Positions 58,731 through 64,000 of a stretch of DNA of 64,000 nucleotides are shown in pieces (position 1 is the stretch's first letter; each line of letters starts with the position of its first letter). Below the pieces are notes generated by a model. That model did no database searches. It was not told where the DNA came from and was given only the letters and a program-made list of their open reading frames with translations. Where the stretch lies: positions 1,116,001 through 1,180,000 of the forward strand of contig JBDXFZ010000146.1 of NCBI GenBank assembly GCA_039990395.1, read 5' to 3'. Source of the DNA: CALINF01 sp039990395. Its GTDB lineage: Bacteria; Pseudomonadota; Gammaproteobacteria; Pseudomonadales; Halieaceae. Position numbers and translations under genes: made by a program.

Positions 58731-61205
58731 CTACAACTCCCTAAGCAGCGTAACGGGCGAGCTCGACACGACAGACCGGCAGCTAAATACACCCAGGGCA
58801 CCTATCAGCAACATGCCTGCCAAGGGGCCCAGCGGCCAGATCCACGGAGACGGTGCATATTGCATCTCCATTACATATTCCTGCAAGACAAACACTGAGA
58901 ACTCAGCCGCAATCGTCGCAAGCAGACCGGCGAACAAACCCAATGCTGCAAACTCAATCAGCAGCCCACCCAGAATCAGCCGACGGTGAGCGCCAAGTGC
59001 ACGCAGAATCGAACTTTCCTGCATGCGACTATCAACACTGGACTGAACACCTGCTACCAATACGAGTGAGCCCGCGGCGATAATCACACCAAGCACCAGT
59101 TCAATGGCTGACGATACCTGAGTAACAATGGAGCGAAGTTGCTCTACGACTACATCCATTTCGATCACGGTTACGGTTGGGAATGTCCGGATAAACTGAT
59201 TGAGAAATACTTTGTTCTGCGCGCCCAAATGAAAACTGGTCATGAAGGTTGCAGGATAAGGCGCCAAAAATCTCGGCGGGAAGACAAGGAAGAAATTCGG
59301 CCTAAAGCTCTGCCAATCCAGTTCACGGATACTCGATACCTTCGCCTCAACCGGCGCGGAGCCTATCAAGAAGCTAATGGTATCGCCCAACTCCATTCCC
59401 ATACGCTGAGCAAACTCCACCTCGACAGAAACCAGCGCTTCTTCACTATCAGCGGCCCACCACTCTCCTTGAGTCAGCACGTTCTGAGATGGCACGATAT
59501 CTGACCAGGTAAAATTGACCTCCCGCTGACGCCTGCCCTCTTCCTCCTCGTCCGTGCGGGGCAGCTCGACGCCATTGACTGCCATAATCCGGCCTCGAAT
59601 CATGGGAAACAATGGTTCACTGGGGATATTTTCACCGCGTAGCATCTGATCGACACCCTGAACCTCTTCCGGCGCGATGTTCACCATAAAGTGATTCGGG
59701 GTGTCTGGAGGCAGCTGCGTCTGCCACTCATCGATCAACGAGGTGCGAATCAGCACCAATACCAGCAGCAGCATTATCGCCATAGCGAAGATAACCACTT
59801 GCAGGGCATTGGCTGTTCCCCGGCGCTGCAGGCCCGCTAACGCCAGCCGCCAGATTGAGCCGGCACTCATGCCAACCAGGCGCCCACCGCGCAGCAGGGT
59901 CATCGCCAGCATCATTCCCAGCACCACAGTTATGGCAAGCCCTGCTATCACCGCAAACGTCAGCTGCCAGTCACCGCTATACCAGAGCATCAACAAGGTC
60001 ACCGCAAATAGTCCTATCGCATAATCTGTAAGTGTGCGGCGACTCTCAGAAGGCATATCGCGACGCAGCACACGTAATGGACTTGCCTGCGCCAAGCGTC
60101 GCAAGGGGGGCCAAGCAAAGCTAAGCAAACACGTGAGCGCTGTTGCCGCTCCAATCGCATAAGGCCGGATGCCTGAGGGACCAGGCTGCACGGGCATTTG
60201 ATCGGCAAACATATCAAAAAACAGTGCCTGCATACCCCACCCTGCCAGGCAGCCTACTATCGTTGCAGTTATTCCCAAGAGCAGCAGGCTACTGCCGTAA
60301 AGACGATTTACCGAGCCGGAGGTAGCGCCTAAACTCTTCATGATCGCCACGTAGTCGTTGTGTCTCTCACTGAAACGGCGTGCCGCCAATGCAATTGCAA
60401 CCCCAGCCAGGACCACACCCAGACTACCTGCGAGCAACAGAAAACTCTCGGCCCGTCCCAAAGCACTGCCAATACCTGGCTGCCCCTGGTTTACGTCAAT
60501 AAGACGTTGGGTGTCCTCCATTTGTGGCTCTAGCCACTCCACGAAGTTTTCAAGTGCTTCCTCGTCACCGGCATACAGCTGCCGGTAACGCACCCTGCTA
60601 CCGGGCTGCACGACGCCAGTAAGTGGAATATCGTCGTAGTGCATCAATACACGCGGGCCATAACTGAATAGACCGGCGCTTTGATCAGGCTCTGTACGCG
60701 CTGCCTGCTTGACTACAAAGCGACCCTCACCCACTTCTACGTAATCACCGACCTCTACTTCAAGCAGCGGGAACAGCCTGGAATCCAGCCAGACCTCCCC
60801 CCTTTTCGGCCCTTGTGTCGCCGGCATTACCGTGCCAAAAGGTTCTTCGCTGTAGGTCAAATTACCGCGCAATGGGTACAAATCTGAAACAGCCTTTACC
60901 GAAGCCAGCCGCATATTCTCGTCCCCTGCAAAAACCATCGAGGGAAAAGTGAGCGTTGTGGCCTGCTTTAAATCGTAGCCCTGAGCCTCCTGCAACCATT
61001 GGTCAGGCATGGGTCGACTACTGCGCACAACGCGATCCGCGGCCAGAAAGCGATGACTTTCCTGCTCAAGCGCAGTCTGCAAACGGGTGGTAAAGGCACT
61101 GATGCCAGAGACAACTGCCACCGCCAATACGAGCGCCGCTACCAGCACACCCAGTTCACCACCGCGCCATTCTCTGGCCAGCATTCGTGTAGCTGTCATC
61201 GACAT
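58731..61205 (-). CDS. ybbP: YbbP-type ABC transporter permease (FtsX-like, large)
   Basis: An 824-residue permease. An N-terminal helix (about 16-38) precedes a MacB-like periplasmic domain. The first FtsX-type group of helices (about 255-450) includes a middle segment, then a second periplasmic region (about 500-690), and the final three helices (about 695-820) close it. LILGGLLIEFAALGLFAGLLA is typical of the C-terminal FtsX repeat. The family, with YbbA, exports or extracts lipids or lipoprotein-linked substrates; the actual substrate is unsettled. It lies 4 bp after ybbA. The ybbAP-tesA arrangement is conserved in gammaproteobacteria. Confidence 0.92.
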   Translation of the reverse strand: MSMTATRMLAREWRGGELGVLVAALVLAVAVVSGISAFTTRLQTALEQESHRFLAADRVVRSSRPMPDQWLQEAQGYDLKQATTLTFPSMVFAGDENMRLASVKAVSDLYPLRGNLTYSEEPFGTVMPATQGPKRGEVWLDSRLFPLLEVEVGDYVEVGEGRFVVKQAARTEPDQSAGLFSYGPRVLMHYDDIPLTGVVQPGSRVRYRQLYAGDEEALENFVEWLEPQMEDTQRLIDVNQGQPGIGSALGRAESFLLLAGSLGVVLAGVAIALAARRFSERHNDYVAIMKSLGATSGSVNRLYGSSLLLLGITATIVGCLAGWGMQALFFDMFADQMPVQPGPSGIRPYAIGAATALTCLLSFAWPPLRRLAQASPLRVLRRDMPSESRRTLTDYAIGLFAVTLLMLWYSGDWQLTFAVIAGLAITVVLGMMLAMTLLRGGRLVGMSAGSIWRLALAGLQRRGTANALQVVIFAMAIMLLLVLVLIRTSLIDEWQTQLPPDTPNHFMVNIAPEEVQGVDQMLRGENIPSEPLFPMIRGRIMAVNGVELPRTDEEEEGRRQREVNFTWSDIVPSQNVLTQGEWWAADSEEALVSVEVEFAQRMGMELGDTISFLIGSAPVEAKVSSIRELDWQSFRPNFFLVFPPRFLAPYPATFMTSFHLGAQNKVFLNQFIRTFPTVTVIEMDVVVEQLRSIVTQVSSAIELVLGVIIAAGSLVLVAGVQSSVDSRMQESSILRALGAHRRLILGGLLIEFAALGLFAGLLATIAAEFSVFVLQEYVMEMQYAPSPWIWPLGPLAGMLLIGALGVFSCRSVVSSSPVTLLREL

Positions 61206-61209
61206 CGAT

Positions 61210-61872
61210 CTACTCCGCTACCAACGCGCCGGCTTCCAGGCGTATTCGTCTTTCACACAAATCTGCCAGATTATTGTCATGGGTGACCAGAACCAGGGTG
61301 GCACCTTGCTCTCGATTGAGCTCAAACAATAATTCGATGATGTGACTGCCTGTACGCGTATCGAGATTGCCCGTAGGCTCGTCTGCAAAAAGAATCGCGG
61401 GTCTAGCGGCAAAGGCGCGGGCTATTGCCACGCGCTGCTGCTCTCCACCGGACATCTGCCGCGGATAGTGATGCGACCGCTCAGACAGCTCCACTCGATC
61501 GAGGAAATACTCAGCCTGTTCGCGGGCGTCGTCATGACCGTTCAGCTCAAGAGGCAGCATGACATTCTCTAGCGCGGTGAGAGCCGGCAGTAGCTGGAAG
61601 CTCTGGAACACGAAGCCAATCTGCTGACCGCGAAAAAGTGCGCGACCGTCCTCGTCTAGCTCACTCAAATCGGTGTCGCCAATGACCACCCGACCTTCGC
61701 TCGCCTCATCCAGCCCAGCGAGCAATCCAAGCAGCGTGGACTTACCGGAGCCAGAAGCGCCTATAATGGCCACCGATTCACCCGACTTGATTTCGAGACT
61801 GATCCCTTTCAGTATCTCCAAATCACCGCCCGCCATTGGGACTCTTTTGAGGAGATGTTCAGCTTTGATCAT
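61210..61872 (-). CDS. ybbA: YbbA ABC transporter ATP-binding protein
   Basis: A 220-residue ABC ATPase of the LolD/MacB type. Walker A is GASGSGKS (about 38-45), the signature is MSGGEQQRVAIARAFA, Walker B is ILFADEPTGNLD, and the switch His is in LVTHD. It pairs with the large YbbP permease 4 bp downstream. Its ATG at 61872 is preceded by AAGGA at 8 bases. The coding start overlaps the divergent tesA start by 8 bp, so each gene's control region must lie inside the other. Confidence 0.95.
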   Translation of the reverse strand: MIKAEHLLKRVPMAGGDLEILKGISLEIKSGESVAIIGASGSGKSTLLGLLAGLDEASEGRVVIGDTDLSELDEDGRALFRGQQIGFVFQSFQLLPALTALENVMLPLELNGHDDAREQAEYFLDRVELSERSHHYPRQMSGGEQQRVAIARAFAARPAILFADEPTGNLDTRTGSHIIELLFELNREQGATLVLVTHDNNLADLCERRIRLEAGALVAE

Positions 61873-62533
61873 TCAGAAATTCCTTTTTCGCAACTTACGC
61901 GACCTGATTGCCTTCGGATTGATATTGACGGCAATTGTACTACCTGCCTATGCCGCTTCCGACGCTGGCGTGCCCAAACCACCGCACACAGTGCTGGTGA
62001 TGGGCGATAGTATCAGTGCAGCCTATGGTATGTCGCTGGAACAGGGATGGGTTGCACTGATGACGGGACAAATGGCGCATACCCATCCTGGTACACGGGT
62101 CGTCAATGCCAGTATATCGGGCGAAACTGCCGCTGGTGGGGCGCGCAGGCTACCCGCTCTGTTAGAGGAGCATGAGCCCAGTCTGGTTATCATCGAATTG
62201 GGCGGCAACGATGGCCTGCGTGGTTATCCCGTGAAATCTTTTCGCAACGACCTTCGTAACATGACAGAGCTCTCCCAAGCGGCTGGGGCACAGGTACTAA
62301 TCTTGGCAATGGAGATTCCACCCAACTATGGCACGCGCTACACCGCCAGTTTCCGTGAATCGTATCCGAAAGTTGCCCTGGAGACCGGCGCTGTGCTGGG
62401 TCCTTTTCTGTTGGAGGGTGTTGCCACCAATACCGAACTCATGCAGCCCGATGGCATCCACCCCACTGTCGAGGCGCAACCCATATTACTGGAGACCGTC
62501 ATGCCCGTCGTATCGGAGCTGTTGAAGCTATAA
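61865..62533 (+). CDS. tesA: periplasmic thioesterase/arylesterase TesA (SGNH hydrolase)
   Basis: A 222-residue SGNH (GDSL) hydrolase acting on acyl-CoA or acyl esters in the periplasm. The first residues form a signal peptide with cleavage near AYA-ASD (about 30). The catalytic blocks are GDSISAAYG (Ser49), SISGETAAGG, ELGGNDGLRG and DGIHP (Asp196, His199). No ATG lies in frame near the start. I propose a TTG start at 61865, with GAGGAG ten bases before it. It is divergent from ybbA, with the 5' ends overlapping by 8 bp. The assignment of the enzyme is firm, the start codon less so. Confidence 0.9.
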   Translation: MIIQKFLFRNLRDLIAFGLILTAIVLPAYAASDAGVPKPPHTVLVMGDSISAAYGMSLEQGWVALMTGQMAHTHPGTRVVNASISGETAAGGARRLPALLEEHEPSLVIIELGGNDGLRGYPVKSFRNDLRNMTELSQAAGAQVLILAMEIPPNYGTRYTASFRESYPKVALETGAVLGPFLLEGVATNTELMQPDGIHPTVEAQPILLETVMPVVSELLKL

Positions 62534-62610
62534 CGGTCAGGCGTACTGAGTTACCGAACCATTCTTAGTCTGCGCAATAAGGCCAAGAAGCGTTTCAGTG
62601 GCTTTTCTTC

Positions 62611-63402
62611 CTACAGCGTGACTGTGCCGGTCATGTACGTGACAGCGCGTCCTTTGAGCACCACACGGTCACCCCGCAGTTCGCAGCCAACCTCGCCTCC
62701 CCGCGGTGAAATCTGACGGGCAGAAAACACCGACTTACCCAGACGACCGGCCCAGTATCGGGTCAAACAGCAATGCGCAGACCCGGTGACTGGATCTTCA
62801 TCAATTCCCACCTGCGGACCAAAAAAGCGCGACACAAAGTCGTGTTGATCACCGGGGGCCGTTGCAATAACAGCATGCTCGCTACTGTTCATTAGGGCGC
62901 GAAAATCAGGGGTAAGCGCGGCAACCTCCGCTTGCGACTCAAATGCATAAACCACCATTGATGGATTCGAATCTGGTATAGCGGCATCTACTGCGACTGC
63001 TCCCAACGCCTGAGTAATGGCAGTGTCCACAGCCAGTGGCAGCAGCGTTGGCGCAGGAAAATCCATGACCAGCATGGCGTCTGCGCGCGACACAGTTAGC
63101 GGCCCGCTGCGCGTGTGAAAGACGACTGTCTCTGCCGAATAATCCATATGCTCAAAGAGCGCATGCGCGCTGGCGAGCGTGGCATGACCGCAAAGATCCA
63201 CCTCCACCTCCGGCGTAAACCAACGCAGTTCAAAGTCGGCGCCGCGTGGTAGCAAAAAGGCAGTCTCGCTAAGATTATTTTCTGCTGCTATACGCTGCAG
63301 AGTGCTATCGTCCAGCCATTGAGTCAGAGGCATCACGGCAGCCGGATTCCCTGAGAATGCCGCATCGGCAAACGCATCAACTTGGTAAATTGGATACTGC
63401 AT
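62611..63402 (-). CDS. PhzF-family isomerase/epimerase
   Basis: A 263-residue protein of the diaminopimelate-epimerase-like PhzF fold. The N-terminus YQVDAFADAAFSGNPAAV is diagnostic and Glu46 in ENNLSETAFLLP is the usual catalytic acid. CGHATLASAHALF and DPVTGSAHCCLTRYW carry the second-domain motifs. PhzF makes phenazine precursors, but most family members have unknown substrates, and no phenazine gene is nearby. It is convergent with tesA, leaving a 77-bp gap. Confidence 0.92.
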   Translation of the reverse strand: MQYPIYQVDAFADAAFSGNPAAVMPLTQWLDDSTLQRIAAENNLSETAFLLPRGADFELRWFTPEVEVDLCGHATLASAHALFEHMDYSAETVVFHTRSGPLTVSRADAMLVMDFPAPTLLPLAVDTAITQALGAVAVDAAIPDSNPSMVVYAFESQAEVAALTPDFRALMNSSEHAVIATAPGDQHDFVSRFFGPQVGIDEDPVTGSAHCCLTRYWAGRLGKSVFSARQISPRGGEVGCELRGDRVVLKGRAVTYMTGTVTL

Positions 63403-63509
63403 GAATAGGTACCGCTTGTGAGTAACTGCAAATCCGCTTTATGCGGGGCTACGTGTGCCTTGCTTACTGTGATAACGTCCTATCATCGGCACAGGCACGT
63501 AAACATATC

Positions 63510-64000
63510 ATGAACGAACGCATTCAAACTCCCCGTCAGAAGCAGGTATACGATGTTATTTTCGGCACGGAGACCCTCTCCGGCCGCGCCTTCGACATCC
63601 TCCTGCTGGTTGCTATATTAGCCAGCGTGGCAGTCATCATGCTGGACTCGATTCCAACCATGCACTCTGCCAGTGGTGGACTATTCTGGCGCATCGAGGT
63701 GTTCTTCACTGTGTTGTTCACTGCCGAGTATATAACTCGCATCTGGTGTTCGGCCAATCGATCAGCCTACATGCGCAGCATGTTCGGCATTGTTGATTTA
63801 CTATCTATTTTGCCCACCTACATCGCATTTTTCGTCCCCGAGGCAGCGCCACTCCTGATCGTGAGACTGCTGCGTATGTTGCGCATCTTCCGGATTTTGC
63901 GCTTGCTGGAGCTGCTAACCGAATTCACCAACATTCTTGACGTAATGAAGCGCTCCGCAAAGAGCATTTTCGTCTTCTTCTCGCTCGTTATCATCGTCAC
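63510..64000 (+). CDS. voltage-gated-type ion channel (3' end outside the window)
   Basis: A frame opens with an ATG at 63510 and runs to the window edge, 163 codons without a stop. Four membrane helices are visible: S1 (about 28-46, AFDILLLVAILASVAVIMLD), S2 (about 60-84), S3 (about 94-113, GIVDLLSILPTYIAFFVP) and an S4 with regularly spaced arginines (IVRLLRMLRIFRILRLLELL, about 117-136). S5 begins at the edge. This is the pattern of the ion-transport protein family (Kv-like); the pore and selectivity filter are not visible, so potassium selectivity is assumed. Confidence 0.85.
   Translation, partial: MNERIQTPRQKQVYDVIFGTETLSGRAFDILLLVAILASVAVIMLDSIPTMHSASGGLFWRIEVFFTVLFTAEYITRIWCSANRSAYMRSMFGIVDLLSILPTYIAFFVPEAAPLLIVRLLRMLRIFRILRLLELLTEFTNILDVMKRSAKSIFVFFSLVIIV

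Noticed and set aside
62534..62610. Possible terminator between tesA and the PhzF gene
   Set aside because: AAGGCCA and TGGCTT with a following T/C run pair only with a bulge over a few bases, so the hairpin is not convincing.
1..64000. Mobile elements, prophage, CRISPR or a toxin-antitoxin/defence system
   Set aside because: I saw no transposase, integrase, direct-repeat array, or known defence gene; all substantial frames fit housekeeping, transport or metabolic families.

Overview
The window is an ordinary-looking stretch of chromosome from a gammaproteobacterium. The evidence is a tRNA-Glu close to the E. coli sequence, a sigma-32 heat-shock promoter at htpG, a ZipA/LigA/Smc cluster, a full System I cytochrome c maturation operon, and Pseudomonas-like versions of succinate dehydrogenase, PhoB/PhoR, the enlarged PstC/PstA permeases and the KAS III enzyme. 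Having mdh, 2-oxoglutarate:ferredoxin oxidoreductase genes and an alkyl-sulfatase together fits a marine aerobe of the Cellvibrionales/Halieaceae (OM60/NOR5) type. That placement is an inference from gene content, not from a search. I see no insertion sequence, prophage, CRISPR array or rRNA.

Layout. 1-2.7 kb: gpsA-sixA-hydrolase-DUF4892-type operon (minus strand), preceded by htpG with a sigma-32 promoter. 4.9-17.7 kb: TCA-cycle block, with sdhCDAB-sucAB-lpd-sucCD on the minus strand and gltA divergent on the plus strand, both ends having recognisable promoters and terminators. 17.8-20.3 kb: a KAS III enzyme, hisC and tRNA-Glu. 20.3-30.5 kb: a Pho regulon read as phoBR, pstSCAB-phoU and a porin; three Pho boxes of identical geometry stand before phoB, pstS and the porin. 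30.6-35.3 kb: a three-gene operon for a 2-oxoacid (probably 2-oxoglutarate):ferredoxin oxidoreductase with a GltD-like flavoprotein carrying its own ferredoxin domains, preceded by a perfect palindrome. 35.4-42.6 kb: smc, zipA, ligA and a lytic-transglycosylase-like lipoprotein. 42.7-50.5 kb: ttcA and ccmABCDEFGHI, apparently one transcription unit. 50.7-58.6 kb: mdh plus a TetR regulator, then an accessory stretch of alkyl-sulfatase, SnoaL-like protein, acyl-CoA dehydrogenase, serine hydrolase, FMN-binding protein and a small exported orphan protein. 58.7-64 kb: YbbP-YbbA exporter with divergent, 5'-overlapping tesA, a PhzF-family protein, and the start of a voltage-gated-type ion channel.

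How the genes fit together. The window encodes most of the TCA cycle (gltA, sucAB-lpd, sucCD, sdhCDAB, mdh; no aconitase, isocitrate dehydrogenase or fumarase here). It also encodes a second, ferredoxin-linked way to interconvert 2-oxoglutarate and succinyl-CoA, the most interesting metabolic feature. Phosphate uptake and its control form one contiguous set including an outer-membrane channel. No clearly undescribed multi-gene system is evident. The best leads are the kor operon with its operator-like palindrome, the enlarged PstC/PstA periplasmic domains, the Pho-box porin, the ttcA-ccm coupling, the tesA/ybbA 5' overlap and the orphan exported protein.
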